Origin: DASXYG01 sp036502625
Lineage (GTDB): Bacteria; Actinomycetota; Actinomycetes; Streptosporangiales; Streptosporangiaceae
Reading direction: 5' to 3'
DNA: 64,000 nucleotides
NCBI GenBank assembly: GCA_036502625.1
Contig: DASXYG010000125.1
Location: forward strand, 25,038 to 89,037
Shown: piece after piece, positions 1 to 7,874 of the stretch
Layout of the letters: each line of letters opens with the position of its first letter
How positions within the stretch are numbered: the stretch's first letter is position 1
Notes under the pieces: generated by a model
What the model saw: only the letters and a program-made list of their open reading frames with translations
Told to the model about the DNA's origin: nothing
Databases searched by the model: none
Made by a program: the position numbers and the translations under genes

Positions 1-261
1 GCCGCGTCAGCGCAAGTGTCCTGAATCCACGTCCATGATACCTGCCCCGGCCACTCAAAGGGGCGTTGACGGCGCTGTGCCGCAATATGAGGGACGAACT
101 CTCGGGGGCGCAAGGTCCACCCCGTGCCCACCCTCCTCCGCGACGGCTACGGCGCTTTGGATTGCGTCAACGTCCCGGAGGGCCGGATGTGGCCGGACGG
201 ACCGGTGGCGTACGGGATCACCTCCCAGTTTAGTGCGCCGGCGGGGTGGGCGACGGCGTGT
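1..261. other. dciA-gyrB intergenic region (window edge)
   Basis: No convincing gene lies here. In related actinobacteria gyrB follows dciA in the same direction, so its start should lie just left of position 1. A short plus-strand frame (124-381) runs out of this gap into the antisense of dciA; I did not accept it. Confidence 0.5.
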
Positions 262-777
262 TCAGCCGTTCGACCACCGGCGGCGCCGGTCGTTCGCGCC
301 GGGCCCGGTGACCTTCACCGTCGCGACCGTGCCGTGGCCGAGCTCCTCGTTGAGGCGGCGCACCAGCGACCCGGCGAGTAGCCGCACCTGCGTCGCCCAC
401 GCCGCGGAATCCGCGCGTACGACCACCTCGCCGTCGGCGAAGCTCTCCGGACGGGTGTGCTCGGCCAGGTCCGGCCCGACGATCTGGTCCCAGCGGCCGA
501 AGACGGCGCCGATGGCCGCGCGCTCCCGCCACCCCTGGTCGGACACCAGGCCCCCGAGCACGTCGCTGATCGACTGCGGGTCGTCGTTGCGCGCCCGCCG
601 CCCTGGTTCCGTACGCGACCTGCGCCCGCCGCCGCGCCCGGCCGCGCCCGGCATCGCGCCGCGGCGGCGCGCGTCGGACTTGGCCTGGCTCAACGCCTCG
701 CGTGCGTGGTCGCGGCCTGCGCGTTCGGAACCGTCGCGGTTCGGCTCGCGCTCACTCGGCGTCGCGTCGTCCGGCAT
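262..777 (-). CDS. dciA: DUF721/DciA-like replication-associated protein
   Basis: This 171-residue protein has a charged N-terminal half rich in Arg, Asp and Gly (about residues 1-75). A compact DUF721-like domain follows, with the pattern VLGGLVSDQGWRERAAIGAV and then W-x-x-I-V-G-P-x-L-A-E-H-T-R-P. DUF721 proteins are called DciA and are linked to loading of the DnaB helicase; that role is family knowledge. The gene overlaps the end of recF by 26 nt on the same strand, so the two are translationally linked, as in the usual recF-dciA-gyrB order. The start is the ATG at 775-777. Confidence 0.85.
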   Translation of the reverse strand: MPDDATPSEREPNRDGSERAGRDHAREALSQAKSDARRRGAMPGAAGRGGGRRSRTEPGRRARNDDPQSISDVLGGLVSDQGWRERAAIGAVFGRWDQIVGPDLAEHTRPESFADGEVVVRADSAAWATQVRLLAGSLVRRLNEELGHGTVATVKVTGPGANDRRRRWSNG

Positions 778-1915
778 CGCTCACCTGCCCCCGGGTCACG
801 TCGAACCGCCGGCCGCGCAGCGTCTCCGGTACGTCGTCGGCTACCGCCGCGGTGATGATGACCTGCTCGGCATCGCCGACCATCCGCGCGAGGCGGTCGC
901 GGCGCCCGGTGTCGAGCTCGGCGAACACGTCGTCGAGCAGCAGCACCGGGTCGTCGCCGTCGGCGCGCAGCAGCTCGAACGCGGCCAAGCGCAGCGCCAG
1001 CGCGAACGACCACGACTCGCCGTGGCTCGCGTAGCCGCGCGCGGGCAGGTCGCCCAGGCCGAGGACGAGCTCGTCGCGGTGCGGCCCAACCAGGCTGATC
1101 CCGCGTTCGAGCTCCTGCGGCCGCGCCTCCGCCAGGGCGGCGCGCACGGCCTCCTCCAGCGCCGCGCGGTCGGCCGCCGCGAGCGCCGCCTCGCCGGCCG
1201 AGCTGCGGTACGCCAGCCGCGCGTCGCCGGACGCCTGCGCCGACTCGGCGATCTCCGCGTAGCACTTGGCCACCAGGGGCCGGAGGTCGGCGACCAGCGC
1301 GAGCCGCGCGGCCAGCAGCTCCGAGCCCGCGCGGGTGAGGTGGTCGTCCCAGACGTCGAGCGTGGCCAGGCCCTCGGCGTCGCCCCTGCGGACGCGGCCG
1401 CGCGCGGCGGCCGCCGATTTCAACAGGGCGTTGCGCTGCTTCAGCACCCGTTCGTAGTCCGAGCGCACACCGGCGAACCGGGGGGCGCGCGCCACCAGCA
1501 GGTCGTCGAGGAACCGCCGCCGCTCGCCCGGGTCGCCCTTGACGAGCGCCAGGTCCTCCGGGGCGAACAGCACCGTGCGCAGCAGGCCGAGGACGTCGCG
1601 CGGGCGCTGCGCGGGGGAGCGGTTCAGCCGCGCGCGATTCGCCCGGCCGGGGTTGACCTCCAGCTCCACGATGGCCTTCCGCTCGTGCGACACGATTCCG
1701 GCGCGGAGCACCGCGCGTGAGGCGCCATGGCGGACGAGCGGCGCGTCGGCGGCCACCCGGTGGCTGGAGTGGGTCGCGATGTACGCGACCGCCTCGACGA
1801 GGTTGGTCTTGCCCTGGCCGTTCGGACCGATGAACGCCGTCACGCCGGGCTCCAGGGTCAGCGTGACGGACTCGTAGGACCGGAAGTCCTCACACACGAG
1901 GTTGGCCAGATACAC
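752..1915 (-). CDS. recF: DNA replication and repair protein RecF
   Basis: This 387-residue SMC-like ATPase helps load RecA at single-strand gaps together with RecO and RecR. The N-terminus MYLANLVCEDFRSYES is typical of the family. A Walker A motif GPNGQGKT lies at residues 30-37. An SHGE signature precedes LALRLAAFELL, and a Walker B-like VLLLDDVFAELD lies near the C-terminus. The length matches family norms. The gene follows gnd after about 120 nt and overlaps dciA downstream. Confidence 0.97.
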   Translation of the reverse strand: MYLANLVCEDFRSYESVTLTLEPGVTAFIGPNGQGKTNLVEAVAYIATHSSHRVAADAPLVRHGASRAVLRAGIVSHERKAIVELEVNPGRANRARLNRSPAQRPRDVLGLLRTVLFAPEDLALVKGDPGERRRFLDDLLVARAPRFAGVRSDYERVLKQRNALLKSAAAARGRVRRGDAEGLATLDVWDDHLTRAGSELLAARLALVADLRPLVAKCYAEIAESAQASGDARLAYRSSAGEAALAAADRAALEEAVRAALAEARPQELERGISLVGPHRDELVLGLGDLPARGYASHGESWSFALALRLAAFELLRADGDDPVLLLDDVFAELDTGRRDRLARMVGDAEQVIITAAVADDVPETLRGRRFDVTRGQVSDAGRRDAE

Positions 1916-1929
1916 GAATCAGAGGATAG

Positions 1930-1976
1930 GGCCGCGCACCTCCGGGTGTGCCTGACACCCGGTACGGCGCGCGGCC
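1930..1976 (-). terminator. Nested hairpin between gnd and recF
   Basis: An inner 8-bp stem (ccgggtgt at 1942-1949 with acacccgg at 1955-1962) sits inside an outer 8-bp stem (ggccgcgc at 1930-1937 with gcgcggcc at 1969-1976). It lies downstream of the gnd stop in the direction of transcription. There is no U-run, so it may be a weak terminator or a processing site rather than a full stop before recF. Confidence 0.4.
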
Positions 1977-2018
1977 CGAAACCCGCGGTCCCCGTACGTC
2001 ACGCCTTGACGCACAGGC

Positions 2019-2027
2019 TGTGGATAA
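2019..2027. promoter_or_regulatory. Perfect DnaA box downstream of gnd
   Basis: TGTGGATAA is the reverse complement of the consensus TTATCCACA, a 9/9 match. It lies in the 120-nt gap between gnd and recF, about 2.1 kb from the edge of oriC. A single box may be chance or may titrate DnaA. Confidence 0.5.
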
Positions 2028-2036
2028 GTCCGTCTA

Positions 2037-2933
2037 TCAGGCGGGCTTTCCACCGTCGTTCGTGGACTCCACGGCGTGGCCGCCGAACTGGTTGCGCAGC
2101 GCGGCGACGACCTTCATCGCCGGCGAGTCGTCCTGCCGGGAGGCGAACCGCGCGAAGAGCGCGGACGTGATCACCGGGAGCGGCACCGCGTGGTCGACGG
2201 CCGCCTGGACGGTCCACCGGCCCTCGCCGGAGTCGTCCGCGTAGCCGCGGAGCTCCTTCAGGCCCGGGTCCTCGCCGAGGGCGTTCACCAGGAGGTCGAG
2301 CAGCCACGAACGGATGACCGTGCCCTCCTGCCAGCTACGGAAGGTGCCGGGGACGTCCTTGACGATGTCGGCCGCGGCGAGGAGCTCGTATCCCTCGCCG
2401 AAGGCCTGCATCATGCCGTACTCGATGCCGTTGTGGACCATCTTCGTGAAGTGGCCCGCGCCGACGTCGCCGGCGTGGACGAAGCCGTAGTCGCCCTCGG
2501 GCTTGAGCGCCTCGAAGATCGGCATCAGCCGCTGGACATCGCCGTCGGCGCCGCCGACCATGAGCGCGTAGCCGTTCTGGAGCCCCCACACGCCGCCGCT
2601 GACGCCCGCGTCGACGAACCCGATGCCGCGCTCCGCGAGGTGGGCCGCGTGCTTCTGGTCGTCCACGTAGTGGGAGTTGCCGCCGTCGACGACCGTGTCG
2701 CCCTCGGCGAGCAGTTCCCCCAGGGTGTGGACGGTCTCCTGGGTGGCATCGCCGGCCGGCACCATCACCCAGACCGTACGCGGCGCGTCGAGACGCTTCA
2801 CGAGGTCTTCGAGGCTGCTGGCGTCGCTGACGGCCGGGTCGCGGTCGTAGCCGACGACCGTGTGGCCGCCGCGGCGCAGCCGCTCGGCCATGTTGCCCCC
2901 CATGCGGCCAAGGCCGATCATCCCGATCCGCAT
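2037..2933 (-). CDS. gnd: 6-phosphogluconate dehydrogenase, decarboxylating, short type
   Basis: This 298-residue enzyme would oxidise 6-phosphogluconate to ribulose-5-phosphate and CO2 in the pentose phosphate pathway. The N-terminal Rossmann motif GLGRMGG lies at residues 7-13. The phrases GGNSHYVDD and AGVSGGVWGLQNGYALMVGG, and the catalytic Lys in HFTKMVHNGIEYGMM, are visible. It is much shorter than the roughly 470-residue GndA enzymes and matches the short actinobacterial type, which is often NAD-linked. The open frame extends to 2984, but the ATG at 2931-2933 has a GAAGGGA ribosome-binding site and begins the Rossmann fold directly. The position between dnaN and recF is conserved in actinobacteria. 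Confidence 0.93.
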   Translation of the reverse strand: MRIGMIGLGRMGGNMAERLRRGGHTVVGYDRDPAVSDASSLEDLVKRLDAPRTVWVMVPAGDATQETVHTLGELLAEGDTVVDGGNSHYVDDQKHAAHLAERGIGFVDAGVSGGVWGLQNGYALMVGGADGDVQRLMPIFEALKPEGDYGFVHAGDVGAGHFTKMVHNGIEYGMMQAFGEGYELLAAADIVKDVPGTFRSWQEGTVIRSWLLDLLVNALGEDPGLKELRGYADDSGEGRWTVQAAVDHAVPLPVITSALFARFASRQDDSPAMKVVAALRNQFGGHAVESTNDGGKPA

Positions 2934-2991
2934 TCGTGGTCCCTTCGTGTTCTCGCGCCGTTGTTCCGGTTTCCCCGTACCCACGCCCCGC

Positions 2992-4122
2992 TCAGCCGGA
3001 CATGCGCACCGGCATGATCAGGTAGCGGTACTCGGCGGTGGTGCCCTCGGCCGCGGGCTTCGCGGTGATCACGGCGGGCTTCGTCGAGGTCGTGAACTCC
3101 ATGCACGCGGTATCCGACCCGATGGCGTTCAGGCCGTCGAGCAGGAACTGCGGGTTGAAGGCGCTCCGGATGTCATCGCCTTCGAGCTTCGCCTCCAGGG
3201 CTTCCACAGCCTGTGCCTCGTCGCCCGTGCCGGCCTCGAGGACCAGCTCGCCCTGGGAGAACGCGAGCCGCAGCGGCGTGTTGCGCTCGGCCACCAGCGA
3301 GACGCGCTTCACGGCCTCGATGAACGGGCCGGTCGCGATCTCCGCGTGCGACGCGAACTCGGTGGGGAACAGCGAGCGGTACTTCGGCAGGTCGCCGTCG
3401 AGCAGCCGGGTGGTCGTACGCCGGCCGCCGCCCTCGAAGCCGATCATGCCCTCGCCGATGTCCTCACCGGAGAGGGCGATGGAGACCTCGGCGCCGCTGG
3501 TCAGCGACTTCGCGGTGTCCGCCAGGGTCTTCGCGGGCACCAGGGCGACCGCGGAGATGTCGGAACGGCCGGGGGTCCACTGGAACTCGCGGACGGCCAG
3601 GCGGTAGCGGTCGGTCGCGGCGAGCGTCACGGTCTCGCCCTCGATCTCCACGCGGATGCCCGTGAGGAACGGCAGGGTGTCGTCGCGGCCGGCCGCGATG
3701 GCCGTCTGGCCGACGGCGGCGGAGAAGACGTCGCTGCCCACGGAACCGGCGGCCGGCGGCATCTCCGGCAGCGACGGGTAGTCCTCCACCGGCAGCGTCA
3801 GCAGGGTGAACTTCGCGCTCCCGCACGTGAGCACGACCTTGGAGCCGTCGGTGGAGACGTCCACAGGCTGTGCGGGCAGGCTGCGCGTGATCTCGGCAAG
3901 GAGCTTGCCGGAGACGAGGACGGTGCCGGCCTCCGCGGACGTGGCCTCGACGGAGACCTGCGCGGAGACCTCGTAGTCGAAGCTCGACAGCCGCAGGGTG
4001 GAGTCCTCGGTCGTCTCGAGGAGCATCCCGGCGAGCACGGGCAGCGATGGGCGTACGGGCAACGACCGAGCGGTCCAGGCGACCGCATCGGCGAGCACGT
4101 CACGTTCGACACGGAACTTCAC
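2992..4122 (-). CDS. dnaN: DNA polymerase III sliding clamp, beta subunit
   Basis: This 376-residue protein is the ring-shaped processivity clamp of the replicative polymerase. It starts MKFRVERDVLADAVAWTAR and ends YRYLIMPVRM, both standard for DnaN. The conserved SLPVLAGMLLE and TDRYRLAVREF segments lie where expected in domains 1 and 2. Length is normal for the three-domain clamp. It follows oriC and shares orientation with dnaA. A strong hairpin sits in its 5' leader (4159-4199). Confidence 0.98.
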   Translation of the reverse strand: MKFRVERDVLADAVAWTARSLPVRPSLPVLAGMLLETTEDSTLRLSSFDYEVSAQVSVEATSAEAGTVLVSGKLLAEITRSLPAQPVDVSTDGSKVVLTCGSAKFTLLTLPVEDYPSLPEMPPAAGSVGSDVFSAAVGQTAIAAGRDDTLPFLTGIRVEIEGETVTLAATDRYRLAVREFQWTPGRSDISAVALVPAKTLADTAKSLTSGAEVSIALSGEDIGEGMIGFEGGGRRTTTRLLDGDLPKYRSLFPTEFASHAEIATGPFIEAVKRVSLVAERNTPLRLAFSQGELVLEAGTGDEAQAVEALEAKLEGDDIRSAFNPQFLLDGLNAIGSDTACMEFTTSTKPAVITAKPAAEGTTAEYRYLIMPVRMSG

Positions 4123-4158
4123 TGGAATCCGCCTCCTGGTTCTTCGGTGCTTCTTTTC

Positions 4159-4199
4159 CGGGTGTCGGGCGCACCGGTCACGTGTGCGCCCGACACCCG
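4159..4199 (-). promoter_or_regulatory. 16-bp hairpin in the dnaN leader
   Basis: A perfect 16-bp stem (4159-4174 with 4184-4199, 9-nt loop) built on GGTGTCGGGCGCAC lies about 40 nt before the dnaN ATG. On the minus strand it is followed by an A-rich stretch, not a U-run. It is therefore either a factor-assisted end of dnaA transcription or a leader structure affecting dnaN. Confidence 0.5.
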
Positions 4200-4223
4200 C
4201 TTGGGCACACCGCTTTGCTTCTG

Positions 4224-4258
4224 AGGACTAGTAGATAGAGAAATAGTCATAGTCATAG
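4224..4258. other. AT-rich, TAG-repeat stretch: candidate DNA unwinding element
   Basis: This is the only clearly AT-rich stretch of oriC. It contains repeated TAG trinucleotides (ctagtagatag, then atagtcatagtcatag). The repeats resemble the DnaA-trio elements on which DnaA assembles on single-stranded DNA in other bacteria. The assignment is inferred from composition and position. Confidence 0.5.
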
Positions 4259-4701
4259 GGGCAGTGGAAAGTGTGGACAGCACTCGTTTTTGCTGGTCAG
4301 AACCGTAGCGGTCATCCACCGTCCCTGTGTGTGGACGGTGGGGAAACCGGGTGCGCCTGGGGACGGCGACGCGTTCCCCACAGTCTGTCCGCAAGTCATC
4401 CCCCGCTCATCCCAAGGTGCTCCACACAGTCTTCCCCATGCGACGGGCATCCGTCGGCATGTGCGTGAACGTGTGGAGAAACCCGGGATCCCTGGGGACC
4501 GGCTGGGGGAAGGCTGGGGACGCTCGGTGGATTGGGGATAACTCTGGGGACAACCGTGTGGACCGGCTCGGGATAGCCTGCGGACAACTTGGGGACGCCC
4601 TGTGAACCTGTGGACGACGGCGTTATCCACGGACCCGCCCCGGTTATCCACACAGTCCACAGGCCGATGGAGCCCGACCGCCCCGGACGCGTACGGCACC
4701 G

Positions 4702-6495
4702 CTATCCCTTGCGCGCCTGCTGCTTGATGCGATTGGTCAGCTCGGTGACCTGGTTGTAGATCGAGCGGCGCTCCGCCATGAGCGACCGGATCTTCCGATC
4801 GGCGTGCATCACGGTGGTGTGGTCGCGGCCGCCGAACTGCTGCCCGATCTTCGGCAGCGACAGCTCGGTCAGCTCGCGGCAGAGGTACATCGCGATCTGC
4901 CGCGCCGTCACGAGCACCCGCGAGCGGGACGTACTGCACAGGTCGTCCGTGGTGAGCCCGAAGTACGCCGCGGTCTGCGCCATGATCGTCGTCGCGTTGA
5001 TCTCCGGCCCCGAGGCATCGGGGATGAGGTCCTTCAGCACGATCTCCGTGAGCTGGAGGTCCACCGACTGGCGGTTCAGGCTGGCGAACGCGGTCACCCG
5101 GATCAGCGCGCCCTCGAGCTCGCGGATGTTCGTCGCGATCTTGCTGGCGATGTACTCCAGCACCTCGGGCGGCGCGTTCAGCCCCTCCTGCGCCGCCTTC
5201 TTCCGCAGGATCGCGATCCGCGTCTCCAGCTCGGGCGGCTGGACGTCGGTGATCAGCCCCCACTCGAACCGGTTGCGCAGCCGGTCCTCCAGCGTCACGA
5301 GCTGCTTCGGCGCGCGGTCGCTGGAGATGACGATCTGCTTGTTGGAGTTGTGGAGCGTGTTGAACGTGTGGAAGAACTCCTCCTGCGTCTGCTCCTTGTT
5401 CTCCAGGAACTGGATGTCGTCCACCAGGAGGATGTCGACGTCGCGGTAGCGCCTGCGGAAGCCGTCCGCCTTGCCGTCGCGGATGGAGTTGATGAAGTCG
5501 TTCGTGAACTCCTCCGAGCTGACGTACCTCACCCGGACGCCTTCGTACAGGCTCTGCGCGTAGTGGCCGATCGCGTGCAGCAGGTGGGTCTTGCCGAGCC
5601 CGGAGTCGCCGTAGATGAACAGCGGGTTGTACGCCTTCGCCGGCGCCTCGGCGACCGCGACCGCCGCGGCGTGGGCGAAGCGGTTGCTCGACCCGATGAC
5701 GAACGTGTCGAAGGTGTACTTCGGGTTCAGCCGCGCCGGCTCGGCCGGGCGCGCCGCGGGCCTGCCCTCCCACGGCGCGGGCCGCTGCGGCAGCCCGCGC
5801 GGCGCCTCACCGGAAGAGGGATGCGGCGGGCCGACGTCGGCGGGCTGCGACGGGAACGACCGCGCGGGCGGCGACGGCGGCTGGTAGTCGCGCGGCTGCG
5901 GCGGCGACACCGGCATGCCCTGTGGCTCGGGCCGCGACTGCGGATACTCCGGCTGGCGCGCCTGCTGCGGCCCGTACCCCTGGTCGAGCGCGCGGTACTC
6001 CTGGTCCGGCGACGGCGGTCGTACGGGCTGCTGCTCCTCGCGCGGCGGCTCGTGGGCCGGCGGCGCGGTGTCCCACGGCGCGGGCGAGCTCTCCATCGGC
6101 TGGCCGGCGTGGCGCGGCCGGAAACCGGACTCGAACTGCGCCACCGGGCCGGGCGCGGCGCCCGGCGAGGAGATGCCGGGCGCGGTGATGCTCGGCGGCG
6201 CGACGTTGGCGGGCGGATCGGTCGGCTCGGGCTCCGCGATCGTGGGGTCCACCGTGACGGCGACCCGGATCTCCCTGCCCAGCTCGCGCGAGAACGTCTG
6301 CACGATCAGCGGCCGCAGCCGCGTCTCGATCATGTTCTTGACGTAGTCGTTCGGCGCGGCGAGCAGCGCGGTGTCCTCGACCAGGCCGAGCGGCCGGGTC
6401 AGCCGCAGCCACGCACGGTGCTGGGGCTGCAGCGCGTCGTCGGCCAGGCCTTCCATCGACCGGGACCACACAGATACGAGGTCGACCTCGCTCAT
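4702..6495 (-). CDS. dnaA: Chromosomal replication initiator DnaA
   Basis: This 597-residue protein is the AAA+ ATPase that binds DnaA boxes and opens oriC. Domain I covers about residues 1-85. A long Pro/Gln/Arg-rich linker (about 86-255) is typical of high-GC actinobacteria. AAA+ domain III has Walker A GDSGLGKT at 296-303 and Walker B VDDIQFL. Domain IV carries the box-binding signature GGRDHTTVMHADRKI. The frame extends to 6552, but the ATG at 6493-6495 has a strong AGGAGGGG site and begins MSEVDLVSVWSR, the expected N-terminus. DnaA boxes upstream suggest autoregulation. Confidence 0.97.
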   Translation of the reverse strand: MSEVDLVSVWSRSMEGLADDALQPQHRAWLRLTRPLGLVEDTALLAAPNDYVKNMIETRLRPLIVQTFSRELGREIRVAVTVDPTIAEPEPTDPPANVAPPSITAPGISSPGAAPGPVAQFESGFRPRHAGQPMESSPAPWDTAPPAHEPPREEQQPVRPPSPDQEYRALDQGYGPQQARQPEYPQSRPEPQGMPVSPPQPRDYQPPSPPARSFPSQPADVGPPHPSSGEAPRGLPQRPAPWEGRPAARPAEPARLNPKYTFDTFVIGSSNRFAHAAAVAVAEAPAKAYNPLFIYGDSGLGKTHLLHAIGHYAQSLYEGVRVRYVSSEEFTNDFINSIRDGKADGFRRRYRDVDILLVDDIQFLENKEQTQEEFFHTFNTLHNSNKQIVISSDRAPKQLVTLEDRLRNRFEWGLITDVQPPELETRIAILRKKAAQEGLNAPPEVLEYIASKIATNIRELEGALIRVTAFASLNRQSVDLQLTEIVLKDLIPDASGPEINATTIMAQTAAYFGLTTDDLCSTSRSRVLVTARQIAMYLCRELTELSLPKIGQQFGGRDHTTVMHADRKIRSLMAERRSIYNQVTELTNRIKQQARKG

Positions 6496-7030
6496 GAACG
6501 CTTCCCCTCCTAGCTCGCTCGTACCGCCGAGACGTCCCCCCGTACGGCGCACGGCTTGGCTTCCACACGCTTATCCACACGTTGTTCACGTGTCCCCCAC
6601 AGGGCGTGTCCAGGTGGACGCGGCGCGCCGTGGATGTGGAGTTCGTTGCTCCAGCGCCGCCCTACCTGCCAAATTCACGACCCGGGAGGTCATTGGCGCA
6701 GGTGGACCGGCCGAGCGACAGTAGCTGCGGACAGGGTGCCTGTTCAAACCGTTGTCCACAGCCTATTGATAACCGCGCGGCGGCGCGCGGCAGGTGTGGA
6801 AAAGTGTTGGCCGTACGGGGCCCTCGCGGGCACGCTCGTTCGGTTTGACCAGGATGGAGCGGGGCCGTAACGTACGAGGGTCGATCCTCGGCGGAGTAGC
6901 TCATGCCCGCACCCATGTTCGTGGGCCCGGGCAGGCCCGCACCGAACCCCATCGGTGCCCCGTTCGGCGGATCACCGCAATGCCCCATCGACGGGCCCCC
7001 GCGTCGGGCCCACCACACCGGAGCCGACCA
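6496..7030. promoter_or_regulatory. dnaA-rpmH divergent intergenic region with DnaA boxes
   Basis: This 535-nt gap holds the divergent promoters of dnaA and rpmH and no credible gene. Perfect boxes occur at 6571-6579 (TTATCCACA) and 6752-6760 (TTGTCCACA). A one-mismatch copy lies at 6795-6803 and a two-mismatch copy at 6582-6590. The box nearest the dnaA start suggests autorepression by DnaA, as known in other bacteria. Confidence 0.75.
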
Positions 7031-7168
7031 GTGAGCAAGCGTACGTACCAGCCGAACAACCGTCGTCGCGCGAAGACCCACGGCTTCCGGCTGCGCATGC
7101 GCACCCGTGCGGGTCGCGCCATCCTTTCCGGTCGGCGGCGTAAGGGCCGCGCGCGCCTCGCGGCCTGA
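7031..7168 (+). CDS. rpmH: 50S ribosomal protein L34
   Basis: This very basic 45-residue protein reads SKRTYQPNNRRRAKTHGFR after a GTG start, the universal L34 sequence, with RTRAGRAILSGRRRKGR at the C-terminal side. It is the first gene of the rightward block and lies 20 nt before rnpA. A longer open frame begins at 6794, but only the GTG at 7031 gives the conserved N-terminus. Confidence 0.97.
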   Translation: MSKRTYQPNNRRRAKTHGFRLRMRTRAGRAILSGRRRKGRARLAA

Positions 7169-7188
7169 GCCGCGAGCGCGACCATTCC

Positions 7189-7590
7189 GTGCTGCCCGCC
7201 GTCCATCGGATGCGGCGGCGCGCCGAGTTCACCGAAGTCGTCCGGCGCGGTCGTCGCGCCGGACGACCTTTTGTCGTCGCCCACCTGCTGACCCGGCCGG
7301 AATCCACCGAGCCGCCGCGGGTGGGCTTCGTCGTCAGCCGCGCGGTGGGCAACTCCGTGGTCCGCAACCGTGTCGAGCGGAGACTCCGGCATATCCTGGC
7401 CGATCGCCGCAAGGTACTTCCTGCGGGTAGCCTTCTGGTAGTGCGGGCCAATCCGCGGTCCGCGAAGGCGTCATTCCACGACCTGGCCGCAGATGTCGAC
7501 CGCGTGCTTCACCGGTTGATGCGGTCCGGTGAGGTGGCCGAGGGCGCGCCGACCGAGACCAAGCCGAGCGAGACCGGGGCGGGGAGATGA
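7189..7590 (+). CDS. rnpA: Ribonuclease P protein component
   Basis: This 133-residue basic protein assists the RNase P RNA in trimming tRNA 5' leaders. It begins MLPAVHRMRRRAEFTEVVR from a GTG codon. It carries the family core GFVVSRAVGNSVVRNRVERR, followed by LLVVRANPRSAKAS. The acidic C-terminal tail (about residues 112-133) is variable in the family. It overlaps yidD by 4 nt (ATGA), so the two are translationally coupled. Confidence 0.95.
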   Translation: MLPAVHRMRRRAEFTEVVRRGRRAGRPFVVAHLLTRPESTEPPRVGFVVSRAVGNSVVRNRVERRLRHILADRRKVLPAGSLLVVRANPRSAKASFHDLAADVDRVLHRLMRSGEVAEGAPTETKPSETGAGR

Positions 7591-7871
7591 GTGCACCAGC
7601 GACGGCACCGTCCCTGTCGGCCCGTCTGCTCATGGGGATGGTCCGGTTCTATCAGCGGTTCATCAGCCCAATGTTCGGTCCGACGTGCCGCTTCACCCCC
7701 ACCTGCAGTGCGTACGCATTGGAGGCCGTCCGGGTGCACGGCGCGGCGCGGGGCGTGTGGCTGGCGGTCCGCCGGCTCGGTCGCTGCCACCCGTTCAACC
7801 CCGGCGGCCACGACCCCGTACCGCCGGCGCACTCGGAGGTGCGCTTGATGGAGAAAACCCGAGGGAGCTAG
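7587..7871 (+). CDS. yidD: Membrane protein insertion efficiency factor YidD
   Basis: This 94-residue protein has the YidD core: FYQRFISPMFGPTCRFTPTCS, then YALEAVRVHGAARG and GRCHPFNPGGHDPVP. The conserved Cys residues are all present. The family is thought to aid YidC-dependent membrane insertion. It sits between rnpA (4-nt overlap) and yidC (3-nt gap), the standard order. Confidence 0.94.
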   Translation: MSAPATAPSLSARLLMGMVRFYQRFISPMFGPTCRFTPTCSAYALEAVRVHGAARGVWLAVRRLGRCHPFNPGGHDPVPPAHSEVRLMEKTRGS

Positions 7872-7874
7872 CTC

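Larger units (their letters stand above)
4123..4701. other. oriC: Chromosomal replication origin oriC
   Basis: The 579-nt dnaA-dnaN gap has no gene and is dense in DnaA boxes. One 9/9 match TTATCCACA lies at 4644-4652. Matches with one mismatch lie at 4472-4480, 4533-4541, 4545-4553, 4579-4587, 4609-4617 and 4623-4631. Weaker ones lie at 4330-4338, 4558-4566 and 4653-4661. Most read TGTGGAYAA on the plus strand; those at 4623 and 4644 are inverted. The AT-rich stretch at 4224-4258 lies at the dnaN-proximal end. Position and box density match the actinobacterial oriC. Confidence 0.95.

Noticed and set aside
124..381. Plus-strand frame of 85 codons in the dciA-gyrB gap
   Set aside because: It runs into the antisense strand of dciA. 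Its third-position GC is only modestly high, there is no clear ribosome-binding site, and I recognise no family.
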